A stretch of DNA of 64,000 bases from Quercus robur (taxonomy: Eukaryota > Streptophyta > Magnoliopsida > Fagales > Fagaceae), in NCBI RefSeq assembly GCF_932294415.1, contig NC_065545.1, positions 22,553,357-22,617,356 of the forward strand. Direction: 5' to 3'. Every line of letters starts with the position of its first letter. The stretch's first letter is position 1. Below are positions 23,941 to 36,485 of the stretch, piece by piece. Position numbers and translations under genes: made by a program. The notes under the pieces were generated by a model, which ran no database searches, was not told the origin of the DNA, and saw only the letters and a list, made by a program, of their open reading frames with translations.

Positions 23941-24569
23941 AACTTATTTAAGTACAGCAACAACGCCGCTCAATTTTTTATTTTGGTGGTTCTTTGGTCT
24001 AGGTTTAAAATCTCTATATTTTACAATACTTCTATTTAAATAAATAAAAACATAAAAAAGCTACTTATTTTTATGTTTATGTTTCATTTGTTGATTATCC
24101 CAAAATAAAAAAAAAGTATTTTGAAATTAAAATCTCTATATTTTACAATGCTTCTATTTAAATAAATAAAAACATAAAAAAGCTACTTATTTTTATGTTT
24201 ATGTTTATTTGTCGATTATCCCCTCCCAAAAAAAAAAAAAGTTATTAGGAACTCGAGTTTACTAAACTCGAAAGGAACTCGAGCTCACCAAGCTTGAGTA
24301 CCATAGAAATAAACATAAACATAATTTTTTTTATAAAAGGTACTCGAGCCTGGTATACTCGAGTATTGTGTTGCATGGAACTCGAGTTTACCAAGCTCGA
24401 GTACCACATAATTTTTTTTAATCGCACAAATTCCAGCTCAGCAGTGCCACGGTGGCAAAACTGATGAGGAACTCGAGTTTCTGAAAAAGTGGTAGTTTGC
24501 CATTTATTTCCGAAATAGTGTTTTTTTGCTAAAAATTTCCAAAAAAGGTGGTATTTGGCCATTTTGGCC
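23941..24569. repeat. Right terminal inverted repeat of the TIR element
   Basis: Mirror of 12698-13330. It includes the paired blocks aaaaagctacttatttttatg at about 24055 and 24177, the ctcgag hairpins at 24248-24480, and a terminus complementary to ggccaaaatggccaaatacc. The loss of one palindrome half (aactcgaaaggaactcgagc near 24265) is a small deletion relative to the left arm. Confidence 0.85.
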
Positions 24570-27000
24570 TATATATATATATTGACAATTTACATTTTAT
24601 ACCTAATAATATCCTTACAAATTTTTTTAAAGAGTTAACAAAATATAAAAATGACTATCAATAGTATTTAAATTATATATATAGAAATTATATTATACAT
24701 ATTATTGTATATCTTTAAGTATATCCATGCATAGACATGGGGTTACAAGCTACTTATATATAATTGTGAAAAGATTGTTACTCATTGGATCATAGGATAA
24801 TTGCATGGTATAAATGTAAGTCTTTATAAGGTTTTTATTTTATTTTATTTTATTTTTATTTTTTATATTTCAATACTTATAATAATTGAGTGAGAAGTAC
24901 AAATTATGCAGTTAAGTGATAAGTGCAAATTTTTTCTCAAAAAAGAAGAAGTGATAAGTACAAATTATATGTATAATAATGTATAATAAATAATATCATA
25001 TGACGTGTTGATAATTTGATATTTGAGTGTTAACCACAAAAAAGAAAATAACAAATTATTACATTAATTTATATCTAGATAGAGAAAAGCAAAAATAATG
25101 AGATAAAATGACAAACACACAACATGATCTCCTAATTTATTGCATTCTATCTAGTTCATTTCAATTTTATCGGGGTAATAAAAAAGTTAAGAGAAGTGCT
25201 ACATCAACAATATTTTTATAACAAATACTAAGTGGTGAATTGTTATTGGTTCTTATTTGAATTCACAACTTAAATTATTTTTTTGTTCATTTGTAACAGC
25301 AAGTAAAAACTTACCATTTGTGATTTGTTGTAAAAGTACTATGAAAATGTTGTGGACATAGTATTTCTCAAATGTTAATAATAAAACTATTATTAAAAGC
25401 AATATAGGTGACAAATAGGTAGATTGTTTTTTAGAAAGAATAAGTAGGGTATTTACTTCGCCAATCACAATTTCTAAGACCTTCCTTTAAAATTAAAAAA
25501 AAAAAAAATCTAAGACCCATTTTTTATATTTATCTAATCCATATCTATCTATACTATATATAAGAGGATTCTCATCTTTAAATTGAAATTTTATATGGTT
25601 CAAAAATACCCTAATTAATGAAGGATAACTTCATTTAGAAATATGGTCATAAATCAAATAACAAATTTTATTTTGAATTCAAAAAGAGAATTCTTAAAAT
25701 TTATGATTTTTTTTTTCCGTTAAAAAAAAATATTACAGTTACTACTTATCTCTAATGTTTATCCTTTTCATTTGTTTGAAATATATATATATATATATAT
25801 ATATCTAAATTATAATATATGCAAATTATTATCTTTTACCCAAAAAAAATAGAAAAGCCTTTGAGCATGCGTGTGAGCGCGTGCTCAGAGGCTAATACTT
25901 TTTATAAGAGGATTTCCCTATTTGGACTGAACTTTTATGTGGTCTAGAAATACCATTAAATCTTACATTTAACAGGCAAAAAACTTAAGGATAACCTGGT
26001 AAAAGTATGTCTCAAAGTCCACTTAAAATGCCTACAAAATAGGACACTCTCCTACTAATCCATGTCTTCAAAACAAAATTATCAAAAAAAAAAAAAAAAG
26101 AAAAATTATGACATTAGACCAACAAAAAAAAAAAGTCTCATCGTACACACAAAGCGCGTGTAATGAGGCTAGTATAGTATATGATGATAAAGTGATGATA
26201 GAACTACTACACAAAGCTTACAAAAATGATGTGTTACCAATATTAAAAAAAAAAAGAAAAAAAAAGCAAATTACGCTAAGCTTGTTTTGAAATAAAATAT
26301 TTGTTGTAAAATGTTTTCATATTTTAAGGTGTTTATTTACATGTAAAATGTGGTCAAACTTGTAAAATAATTTTTGCTAAAGTAAAGGTAAAAAATTGTA
26401 AAACATTTTACCTTTTAAAAACTTAGTTGAATATTTTACAAAAACACATAATGACCCTCTACTCAATCTAGTAGCTAGGTCAATGGTCTGATTGTCAGAG
26501 ACGCCAATTTGACCACTTGTGTAGGCAGTTAGGTTGCCAAGAATGACAACAGGCAGTTGGCTACCAACGATCCTATTGTCAGAGTTGCTGGAATGGTGGT
26601 CAAGTCACTGAACCTTCGACATTAGCGGCTCTGGTGGTTGAGCTGTTGATTTTGATAGTTTATGCTTGAAAAATTTTATATGTCACATAAAATACTTGAA
26701 AATATTTTACTGGAATGCTTTACATGTAAAATAATTCACATTTGAAAATTTTTACTTCAAATCAAATGGAGTATAAAACATTTATTTATTAGGTGATTGA
26801 ATTTCACTGATCATATTTATTGCCATATCTATTCTAAAAAAAAAAAAAATTATCATGTTAATTTGTAAATTTAGTATCTTTTTTTAATAGAAGTTTGTAG
26901 CTTTGATATAATAATAGTATAAAAGTTGGAAGTAGTTCTTTGTCTTAGTATTTTTGATGACAATACATGATGATAGCAATACTCATTCATGAGCTAAAAG
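24570..27000. other. Gene-free AT-rich stretch with dispersed repeats
   Basis: 24570-24720 continues the dispersed repeat broken by the TIR element (it matches the complement of 57190-57330). About 25545-25895 and 25900-26175 are two copies of a short repeat with ataagaggatt...ctc starts and ends like gcgcgtgtaatgaggctagt. About 26285-26790 has weak inverted similarity (ttgtaaaacattttacc versus the aaaatattttactgg area) and a less AT-rich middle, possibly a MITE. No ORF deserves annotation. Confidence 0.5.
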
Positions 27001-27935
27001 CATTTACAGCAAGGGAGCTAAAAATTATAACTTTTAGCAACTTAAAAAGCAACTTTATTCATTTTAACAACTCATTTTACAAAACACCCAACATCAAAGC
27101 ATCTATATTTTTAGCAACTCATTTAAAATAATATAAATAATTCATTAAAATAATGATAAACAACCACCACAAAATCCAAACCAACAGTAACAACCACCTC
27201 CACTGCCACGACCGTCGCCCCACCAGCCACAGCCATAAACAAGAACCCACAACCTGCAACCCACTACTAGCCACCACCATCACCACCACTAGAATTAAAA
27301 AAAAACACCACAAAACCCATCATAACATTACCCACAATCGGCCACAAAACCCATTACCACCACACCCATAACTGACACAAAACCCATCACCACCATAAAA
27401 GAGAGAGAGAGAAAAAAAACCACCACTACAACCTACAACCCACTACAGCCATCATCATCACCTCCATCGAGGGGAAAAAAAAAAAACCACAAAACCCATC
27501 ACAACCCATCATAACCACACCCACAACTGGCCATAAAACCCACCACACTAAAGCCAACCAAGCCCATCACCATCACACCCATAAGTGGCCACAAAACCCA
27601 TTACAACAACACCCACAACTGTTCACAAAACCCATTACCACCCCAGCCACAATCAGCACAAAACCCATCACCACCATAAAAGAGAGAATAAAAATTGAAA
27701 GAAGAAAAAGAGAGAGAGAGAGAGAGACATATTTTCGACCATAGCTTAAGAAATTTAAAAAAAAAATGAAGAAGAAAGAGGCAAAGATTTGGAGAGGCAG
27801 AGATTTGGAGAAGAAGAAATGAGAAGCTTGGAGAAGAAAAAGAGAAAAAAGAGAGAGAAACGGGTTGGTCAGAGAAGAAAAAGAGAAGAGAAAAAAAGAG
27901 AGAAAAAAATATTTTTTAAAGAGGAGATGAGATAG
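27001..27935. repeat. CCACC/ACAAAACCC-rich low-complexity DNA
   Basis: Repeated degenerate words such as cacaaaacccatcaccacca occur at about 27150-27680, followed by GAGA/GAAGAA-rich DNA to 27930. It abuts the 5' LTR of element A. ORFs on either strand are compositional artefacts. Confidence 0.6.
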
Positions 27936-30900
27936 TGTTGATACTGTATTTTGTTTGCTGATTTGCATGCCGGACCCGAAAAATCCAAAAATGTTATTTT
28001 CTCTCCATAGGGCCGCCAGAACATCTAGAATGACGTGGTGCAACCCGTTCGAACACTGGAGCACTCAAAGTGCCTCTTTCAGCCAAAATGACCGAAATGC
28101 TCCTGGTCAACCTACCGGAGCACTCAAAAAAGTGCCTCTTTCAGACAAAATGACCAAAATGCTCCTGGTCAACCTAGGGTTGACCGAAGGTCAAACGAGG
28201 TCAAAATCCTCACAGAATAACACTTTTCATAGCTTTACATCAAACCTGAGCTTCTCGGAGATTTTGGCAATTTTGACCTAGTTTGACCTGGAGTTGACCT
28301 CGAATGGCCCCCGAAAACCCTAATTTTGATCTGGCTATTAGAACTAGTTGAAACCAACACCATTGCAAAGATTATCAAATTCTCAATCCAACGAATATTC
28401 AAGGGCCGAAATTGGAGTTAGAACGGCCAAGATATCACGAAAACTGGGTTAATGCACCGATCGATGCACCGCTAACTTCCGAGAGCCAAAACTTTTGATC
28501 CGACTGTTGGATTTTCAAGTTCCATACCTTTTCAGAAACAAGAAGTCAAGATCTTTTCAAGGGTGCCAAGATCAACTCGATCTGAGGCCTTTTGAAGGAG
28601 GCAGCCGTTGAAGGGCTGTTGCCTTGTAAATCGTGCCGAGGCTATAAAAGGCCCCAGGCACCCTCCATATATATATATATATATATAAAACTTCCTAGCT
28701 GCCTGCTCTCTGCCTGGATGAATTCTAAGCTTTTCTCCTATCTTGTAAACACAAAAAAAACATCAAAACTTCTTGATTCTTTTCTTCACCAAAAATACAA
28801 GGTAGTGTTCATACCCTCCATCTTCCTCTCCTTGGTTGCATACCTTGGATTTGAGGTTTAAGGGGTATGGATATAGCTTTTTATCTACTATCCATACCCC
28901 CTTTTCTTTAAAGCTTCATCTAGCTTTTATCTTGCTCTTTTATGCCTTAATAACATGATTTATTGCTTTCGTTAGCATGTTTCTTGCTTTATCTTGCTCC
29001 TAGCATGTTCTTAGTTTAGATCCATGTTCTTCCATGCTTGTTTAGATGTTTTTTTTTTTGTCTTGATCTACATGTTTTATGCTTTATGTCATGCTTTAGA
29101 TGCTTAGATCTTCTCTTTCCCATGCGTTGATGTTTGGGTCTACATGCTCACATGCTTGATATTATGTCTTCGGCTATGCCTTGCTTAGATCTACATCTTT
29201 GTATGCATGTTCTATGCTCCTATGCCTATGTCTATGTCTATGCCTTCACATGCTTGTATGCTTGGATTTGTGTTCTTCCATGCTTTTATGCTTACATCCA
29301 CATGTTTAGATTTACTTTTACATGTCTACATGCATATTTCCATGCTTATATGTGTAGACTGGTGTGTTTACATGCTTAGATCGATGTTTTCTACATGTTT
29401 TATGCCATCATCTATGTGCTTGGGTGCTTCACACCTTATTTATGTGCTTAGGCCTAGAACTTGTTCGTCATGCCATGTGTTATTATAGCCCTTTTGTTTT
29501 GTTTTGTTTTTTTTTTTTAATCGCATTTTCTTGTGTTTCGGCCTATTGGTTCAGACCCGATCTAGACCCTATGGTCTTTGTCATCATCCATACACCTTGG
29601 CCCATATCAAAGGGTTTGGATCATTCCTATTTTGCATGTCTATGCTTGCTTGCTTCCATGCTTTATGCTTGTGTTAGCCTTTCTAGTTTTAGGCTTTGCC
29701 ATGTTTGGTGACCTCCGTGGGCTTGATCTTGTTTGGTTACATCTGACGCTCGTAAGGCCTCATTCGGATGTAACCATTTGGGATGCATCACCATGATGCC
29801 GGTTGCTTTGTGCATACCTTTCCCCTTTTCTGCTCCGTGCAATGATATGCTTACCATGCTTGTTGGTGCCACCTGTTAGCTTTCTATGCATCTTTACATG
29901 CTTGCTTACATGTTCATGCATGAGTCTTGCTTGCTAGTGTGTTGTCCATGCTTTAGCACAATGAAGTCATGGACATCCGATACAAACCTACATTTGTCCC
30001 TCGTGGACACCACCTTTTGTTTGCTTTCTTGCTTGTTTGCCTTCTCACTTGTTTGCTTACTTTCTTGTTTCTTTGCTTGCCATGTCTATCATGCTTAGTT
30101 GCTTTATGCCTCTTTCGTATGCTTTTTGCATCTTTTTCCTTCCATTGCTTGTCTGCTGGTTCCTTGTCTTTGCCTTTGCATGTACACACATGGAGTGAGG
30201 ACGTATGGAGCTAAGACACAGTCTCCCAGGTGCAAGCAAAAACGGCGAGGATGCGAGCATGTGGATATAAGCCAAGCGGCTATGTTCAGTAGATTTAGGG
30301 GTCTATCTTCTCCCATTTGGTTATGTAGTCTTTTAAACCCCCTCCCTTCCACCCTCCTTTCCCTCTTAGATGGGTTGTATTAGGTATATCATGCCATGTA
30401 CCATTTGTCCTCATCTCTAGAGTATGACGACCCCTGTTTACTTTCCTGTAGATATATTTGGGCCATGCTCTAGGGATGTAGGCATTTACTTTCCTGCTCT
30501 GTGTGCTTACATTATGCACGATGTATGTATATATATACCTACTCGCCCCTTCCAGTGTGATTGTCATAGTTCATGTCACCTAAGGCAAAGCGATGCTTAA
30601 TTTTTGCCGTGAAAGTAAGGTGACGTGTCGTCGGATTTTCGTTGTGGAAATTTGGTACTTTGCCTAAATGCCTTAGGAAAGCATAGATTGGGATCACACC
30701 CATTCAAAAGCCGAACCTCAAAGCCCCCATGCATGCAAAGCCCCGAAAGCCAATGTCAAAACCATGTTTTTATTGCCAATCTCCAAAAATTAAGATTTTA
30801 TCAAAACAAAGGACTGTCCTTGGACAAGCATTGTGGGGTACCTAACACTTTCCCCACACGAAACCAAACTTCCGGACTCAAGAATCAAGATTTTTTGCCA

Positions 30901-31258
30901 TCCACATTAGATTAGGAAAAATACAATTTTTCTTAGCCTAATATCAATAATAAAATCAACTAGAAACAGTTTACCAATCACACCTTAGAAAAACCCAATG
31001 ATTGGTGGCAACTTCACTTACCTTTGGTAATTCACCTAAAATTTGGCCAAGATTCCTGCCACACCCCCAAAGGTAGACAAATACCTTCCTCCATTGAGAG
31101 AAAGAGAGCACTCGAAGCTCCACACAAACACCATGCACCAATCAATCAAGAGGGGTCTCCAACGAGCCCCGTGCGCGCGGGAGTGTCGCCATGGTTGGTG
31201 GTCGAATGAAAGCTTGACGACGGTGGTTTTTTGCTCCAATCAAGGCTGGGCGTCGACA
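27936..31258 (+). repeat. 5' LTR of element A (3,323 bp)
   Basis: It begins tgttgatactgtattttg and ends gggcgtcgaca, 3 bp before the PBS. It aligns throughout with the inverted LTR of B (51941-55242). A TATA box, gctataaaagg, is at 28641-28651. Downstream, about 28930-30150 is very rich in CATG words (catgcttagatct, tgcatgttctatgctc). The 5-bp left flank (gatag) does not match the flank of B's LTR (ataaa), as expected for separate insertions. Confidence 0.88.
28641..28651 (+). promoter_or_regulatory. TATA box of LTR A
   Basis: gctataaaagg lies about 700 bp into the LTR and is followed by an AT microsatellite. The B copy has the weaker ggctataagtagc at the equivalent site (about 54619-54631, minus). 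Confidence 0.6.
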
Positions 31259-31261
31259 AAA

Positions 31262-31279
31262 TGGCGACTCCACTGGGGA
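31262..31279 (+). promoter_or_regulatory. Primer-binding site of element A
   Basis: tggcgactccactgggga lies 3 bp after the LTR end. The B copy has the same site at 51937-51921. This tggcgactcc type is, from memory, characteristic of Ogre/Tat elements; I could not check the priming tRNA. Confidence 0.75.
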
Positions 31280-33039
31280 TATATGAGAGTTTAGCCTTTA
31301 GAGCTTTTGATAAAACCATAATCTTTGGACATTGGCCTTCAAAAACACTGAAATTGGCATTGGCCTCCGGGGCTTTCCTTTTGAAAAAGGCTTCTACTAT
31401 ATCTTAGTAGACTATTTTCAAAAGAGTGAAAAAAAAAATCTTTTTCCAAAAACTCCTTTTTCGAAAGGGAGGCTTTGAGGTATTTTCACATGGGGCTTTA
31501 TCGCTTTCCTTACATGCTTTACAGCTTTCCTTCACATGCAAACATAGGGTAGCAAAACTTAATTTCCATTGCAGCTTTATTTGCTTTCATATATATATAT
31601 ATATATATATGGTTACTGTGTTTGGAAAAAGTCTTTCCCTTTCATTAAGGATGGCATGACATATACACCCTTTTTGAGTCAAACCTGGGCTCCGCATTGC
31701 TGGCGTAGTCACATCTTTTTGGGGATTTCATCACCCCATTTGCAGATGCCTAGACACAAACATCGGTAGTGTTACCCATAGTTAGATCTGAGGCTGACTT
31801 TGTAGGCACTTCTAGGTCCATAGGTGGACAGGAGTAGCTGAAAAGGCCCCTTCGATCCTTCCTGCCCCACAACTTCCATGAAGGGAGCGGTATGGCAATT
31901 GAGTCCCCCTAGGATAGGAACAACCTAAGTTAAGCCTTTGCACACAATTTGCCTAGTTATGTCTAACCCATGAGGATTAGATCAAGCCCAGAGCCCCATG
32001 AGGACTAGGTAAAGCCCAAAGAGTGAACATCCAAGCCTAGGAAAGGATACCCTTCTAGGACTAGAGGTCAAGGAAAAGTGTTTTGTAACAGGTGTGCCCT
32101 TTTTGCTTGTGCTAAAGAAATTGTGCTTTATTCTAGGTTCCTTCTATCCTGCTTGCACAACATCCATGATTAAACCCCTAGGTAAAGCAACCTCATTGCT
32201 TGTACATGCTAGATTATACCCTATCCCTAAGGGTTTACAACCCTACAAGGGTGTTCATGCATACAATGAATGGTCCTGTCACCTAATTGTGTAAAGATTT
32301 AAAAGTTGTGTCAAGTAGCGAAAACTCCGTTCAAGAGGAAACGCTGCCGAAGAGCTGTCAAGAACTCCAAAGCATCGAGAGTTCAAGAGCTTTCCTAGAA
32401 AAGATCCAAAAAAGATTGCTAGGAGACCTAAGTCCTTAAGGAGATCCAAAGGTCCAAGAGATCCATGCTGTCTAAATTGCCAAGAGGTGCAAGTTGCCAA
32501 AAAGTCCTTAAAGAGATCCAAAGGTCCAAGAGATCCATACTATCCAAGTTACAAAGAGATCCAAGTGTCCAAGAGCTTCCCTGAGAAGTCCACATTGTCA
32601 GAAGCCAAGCTTTTCCTTGTAGTCGCATTTACCTGTATTGTAAAAGGCCCACTGTTGGAGCCAATGAACCTAGCATTGTAAAAGTGAATCTTGTACAAGC
32701 ATGTAATCAAAAGAAGGGTCCTTCCCGCATTATGAGCATGTCATGAAAGTTTTGGTTACTTGCCAATCCTGTGCATTAATCTTGCATCATAGTAGAAACT
32801 CACCATGATAAATACCCTATCAAGGGCGCAAAAGCCAATTTTTTTTGAAAATGGTAGGTGCATGTTAAATAGCAAGGGCATAAACTAACTTGATTTTGGT
32901 GTTGTGTTTCCACATTGTTGAATGCACCTCATTTCTTTCACCTTCTTTTGTTTCTCAAGATCAAAAGATTGCTAAAAAGAAACAATCTAAGCTACCACCA
33001 TGTCGTGATCCCATCGTCACTAGGTCCTGTGCAAGAGAG
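31280..33039 (+). other. Leader of element A between PBS and gag
   Basis: About 1.76 kb, matching the B leader (50168-51920). It contains an (AT)n run at 31589-31610 and a roughly 80-bp degenerate tandem repeat (gagatccaaaggtccaagag at about 32451 and 32513). No ORF1-like protein, known upstream of gag in some Ogre elements, is recognisable. Confidence 0.6.
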
Positions 33040-34320
33040 ATGTCTACCAGTAGGCCTTCGACTCCCAAAGTAAGTCCTGTCGAGTTCGCTCAGATGAAAG
33101 AGCAAATGTCAGAATTGATGTGTATGGTGTAATAGCTAGTTATAGGAGGGGGATAAAAATCTTCCGGTCATAGTCAAGGAGGTCCCTAAACCAAGAATGA
33201 AAATTAGCCCCCACCAGGATAGGATCAGGGCTACAATATACCGCCTCAAGGCAATGACCAAGAAATGGATCCTTCTAAGGACAAGAACCTCGAATCTGGG
33301 TATGGCCAAGTCAAGAGCCAAGTGGAAACTCTAGCTGAGAAGCTTCGTATCATATAGGGCTCCAGCGCCCATGAAAGTGTTGATCTAGACAGTCTGACCA
33401 ACTTTCCTTAGGTCGTTATGCCTCCCAAGTTCAAGGCACTAAAGTTCGTCAAGTATAATGGAACTAGAAATCCTTGTGTGCACTTGCGCATGTTCTATAG
33501 GAAGATGGTTCCTTATGGGGATAATCATCCTCTGCTTTACCAGATTTTCCTTGATAGTTTGACTGGCCCTGCGGCCATATGGTATGTGAGATTGGAAAAG
33601 ACCTCTAGTTGGAGAGAAATGGCCAATGCTTTCCTGGAATACTGCAGGTTCAACACTAAAATAGCTCTCGACCACACGGCCCTTATGAGAATAGAGAAGA
33701 AAAATGTGGAGTCTTTTCAAGAATATGCCTAGAGGTGGCATGAGCTAGCCGCACAAGACTAAGGAAGCCGATGTGCATATGATTGACAATACATTAGAAA
33801 GGCCTAGGGGTATTAATTTTGCTTATGCAACCCTAACTACTAGACCTTATCAGCAATAGGTTCAGTTTACTTAAGCACCTAGCCGACCCTTTAATCAGAG
33901 AGGGAGACCAGACCCACCTTGTCCACTGAGGAAGGAAAACCGAAAGTACACTCTGTTACCCATGCCCATGGCAGATCTCTATGCTTACTTGCTGGAAAGG
34001 AAGCTAGTGACCCCAATGTTTTTAGGCCTAGAGAAGGCCCTCCATCACCTAGCTTTGATCCGTCCAAGAAGTGTGAACACCATTTTAGGGCCGAGGGGCA
34101 TACTCTGGAAGAATGTTACTATTTGAGGGACCGAGTCTAGGATCTCATAGAGAACAAGTTGATACAGTTCAATAATGCAGCCGCTCCAAATATCATAACC
34201 AATCCTTTGCCTCCTCATCAGGAAGGGAATGTGAATGCCATCATCATAATGGAAGAAAAGGTTCCAGATTTCTCCTCACCATCATTCCCATGGAAGGCCC
34301 TGCTTCTAGCCTTGGTTTAA
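33040..34320 (+). pseudogene. gag of element A (decayed, 221-bp deletion)
   Basis: Gag forms the particle of the element. The start MSTSRPSTPKVSP at 33040 matches the B start. The retrotransposon gag domain is at 33418-33760 (FKALKFVKYNGTRNPC, FLDSLTGPAAIWYVRLEK). A deletion after 33757 (cacaag joined to actaagg) removes 221 bp kept in B. A C-terminal region with a CxxH...GH...C zinc-knuckle-like pattern (KKCEHHFRAEGHTLEECYY, about 34067-34125) follows. Stops near 33132, 33732, 34140 and elsewhere make it non-functional; the ones at 33730 and 34138 are TAG where CAG is expected or seen in B. Confidence 0.8.
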
Positions 34321-36485
34321 GAGAGCCACCTTGATCTTAAGGGTATGGGAACCCTAGGATTTGATTAAGGAATTTGCTCATTCTATGACAGTGGAGATAG
34401 ACATGCCCTGTTTGATTGTAAAGTGCTTTGAGCACAGGTTCAGAGTCTAGTTGATCGTGGTATTATCTGGATTGAAAGGGAAACTGTACGAAGGGATGAT
34501 TGCATGGCAGCTAGCCTATGTCCTCTAGCTACCTAGTCAGGAACTAGCTGCAATGCTATATTAGTTGGTTCGAGGAAGGATTGTGACAAATATTTACAAA
34601 AACGCCTTGGAAAGGTTACTTCTGCACCTCTCTTTTCAGTAGTCATTAAGGAGATCATAGAATCACCTGCAGATTCAGGGTTATTAGGTTTAGAAAAAAG
34701 GCAAGCCCCACCAGCCATTGAGGGATTCACTCCTTTGTTTCTTGCATTACGTGCAGTCACAGGGCTGGCTTCATCATTAGTTTAGGAGGGAACCGCCATT
34801 GTCCTTGCTGTCCAAGGTTTCGATCCTCTTATTCTGCCAAAGCCTGCCTTAGGAATCTCTGGGGTATCCGGCTTAAAAGCCCTTGAAGCCATTTTGCCAA
34901 GTCCGATGTTTATTAATCTGAAAATGTTCTTCAGAGCACCCAATTTGCAAACTCAAGAGGGCGTTATCATTTGCATGCCGAAGCTGTTCCCTTATGAAGA
35001 TAGCCATCGTGTCCCATGGAAATATGATGTGTCCTTAAACTCCACTCGAATTGGAAAAGAGGATGTCTGCTCCAATATCTCTTCAGGTTTATTTGGGCTT
35101 ACTAGGAGTGGCCGCTGCTATACTCTTGAGGAGCTAGAAAAAAGAAGGAAATAGATTGGCAAGGGTATAGCCGAACCCGTCAGGAATAGGGTCATAATCG
35201 AAGAAGCCGAGGAATTCTTGAAAATTATCATAAACTCAGAATACAGTGTGATTCAACAGCTAAACAAGTCGCCAGCTCAGATTTCCATTTTGGCTCTATT
35301 GCTATCCTTTGATGTCCACCACAAGGCTCTCTTGAAAGAGACATATGCTCCTACGGGTGTCACAAAATCTTTCTTTGAGGGTATGGTCTCAATGGTGTTG
35401 GCCACCAACCAGATTTCCTTTACATATGATGAGTTACCACGAGAAGGTAGAGAGCATATTTTTCCCATACACATTACGGTAAAGTGTGAAGATATGATCG
35501 TCTTCAGAGTACTAATTGACAATGTATTAGCCCTGAATGTTTGCCCGATGTCTACTATAGAGCGTTTGAATATGGATACCTCTCTTATTCGCCCTACCAC
35601 CATGATCATTAGAGCCTTTGATGGCACTCTCCGGGAGGTGCAAGGCGAGATCGAATTAGCCATTGGAATTGGCCCCATGTTTTTCATGGTCAACTTCCAA
35701 GTCCTCAAGGTGGATTCCCCATATAATATGCTCCTAGGGAGGCCCTGGCTACATGCTGCAAGGACAGTTTCTTCTATCCTACACTAGAGGCTCAAGTTCC
35801 CCTCCGAGGATCCGTTGATCACTATTATGGCTGAAGAACCCCTGACTATCTTCAAGGAGACTTTTGTCCCCTACCTTGGTGCTAATGCCTTTTCGGAGGT
35901 AACTTTCCACAGTTTCGAGCTAGTCTCCATGATCTCCAGAGCTTCAAAACTCGAGTCAGCATGGCCTTCTGCTACTTTAATGGCTGCCATGGAGATGCTC
36001 AAATTTGGCTATCAATTAGGCCAAGGCCTCGGTGCTATAGGACACGGGAAGACTGCTTTGATTGAACTCCCGGACAACAAAGGAGGTTTCGGTCTGGGGT
36101 ACAACCCTTTCGATGAAGAACTTTTCTAGACTTCCAGAGGAAAGAAAAGGAAGTGCACTGGCCAAGGGATGTCCATTCCCTACATTAGGGTCACTTTTCC
36201 AGCTTCGACCAGGGTAATTAGATCAGAAATGGCACAGGAATCATGCGAGGAGGAATCAGATCTAGCTTGTCTCATTCACTTATGCCCTGAAGAATTCTCA
36301 GTAAATGCCATCATATCCCCTAAGGGTGATCTGACTTCTACTATTAGGCCCTATATGCCAGGTGAGATAGTAGGCCATTGGACCATCGAGCCCTGCTTTG
36401 TGGTTACACCGATTGAGTAAGAAGTGTTCCATCATCGTGTGGTTGGGTCCTCCAATTGCCTGAAAGAGTTGGAATAGCATATCTA
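34321..36485 (+). pseudogene. Protease region of element A with G-patch
   Basis: A second Cys/His cluster (ICSFYDSGDRHALFDCK) and a linker lead to the conserved AEEFLKI...EYSVIQQLNKSP block at 35200. The retroviral-type aspartic protease follows (35430-35760). Its catalytic motif reads LIDNVLALNVCP, where B has LIDNG, so the DxG glycine is replaced by Val. MLLGRPWLHAA ends the domain. Residues at 35990-36110 (GYQLGQGLGAIGHG...GGFGLGYNP) form a G-patch-like segment. The frame ends at the putative splice donor (36485/36486). Internal stops at 35158, 35785 and 36129 disable it. Confidence 0.8.

Larger units (their letters stand above)
12698..24569. mobile_element. Giant terminal-inverted-repeat transposon, MULE-like, with nested insertions
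   Basis: The ends ggccaaaatggtcaaatacc (12698) and the complement of its variant at 24569 begin inverted arms that run for kilobases. The terminal parts are 12698-13360 and 23941-24569; a 330-bp-class tandem repeat lies at 13360-16090 and, inverted, at 19320-19935; a roughly 117-bp tandem repeat lies at about 16200-16620 and, inverted, at about 18700-19320. Without the nested hAT it is about 7.9 kb. Both outer flanks are TA microsatellite, which hides any 9-bp TSD. Ends starting with G and long TIRs suggest Mutator-like, but no MULE transposase was recognised, so class is inferred. The centre (16620-18700) holds one ORF and a copia LTR fragment. Confidence 0.7.

Noticed and set aside
24245..24562. 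105-codon minus-strand ORF
   Set aside because: Lies in the terminal inverted repeat with its ctcgag palindromes; the left arm does not preserve a matching frame.
27153..28064. His/Thr/Asn-rich and Phe/Leu-rich ORFs
   Set aside because: Low-complexity CCACC and GAGA DNA next to LTR A.
35277..35708. 143-codon minus-strand ORF
   Set aside because: Antisense shadow of the protease of element A.
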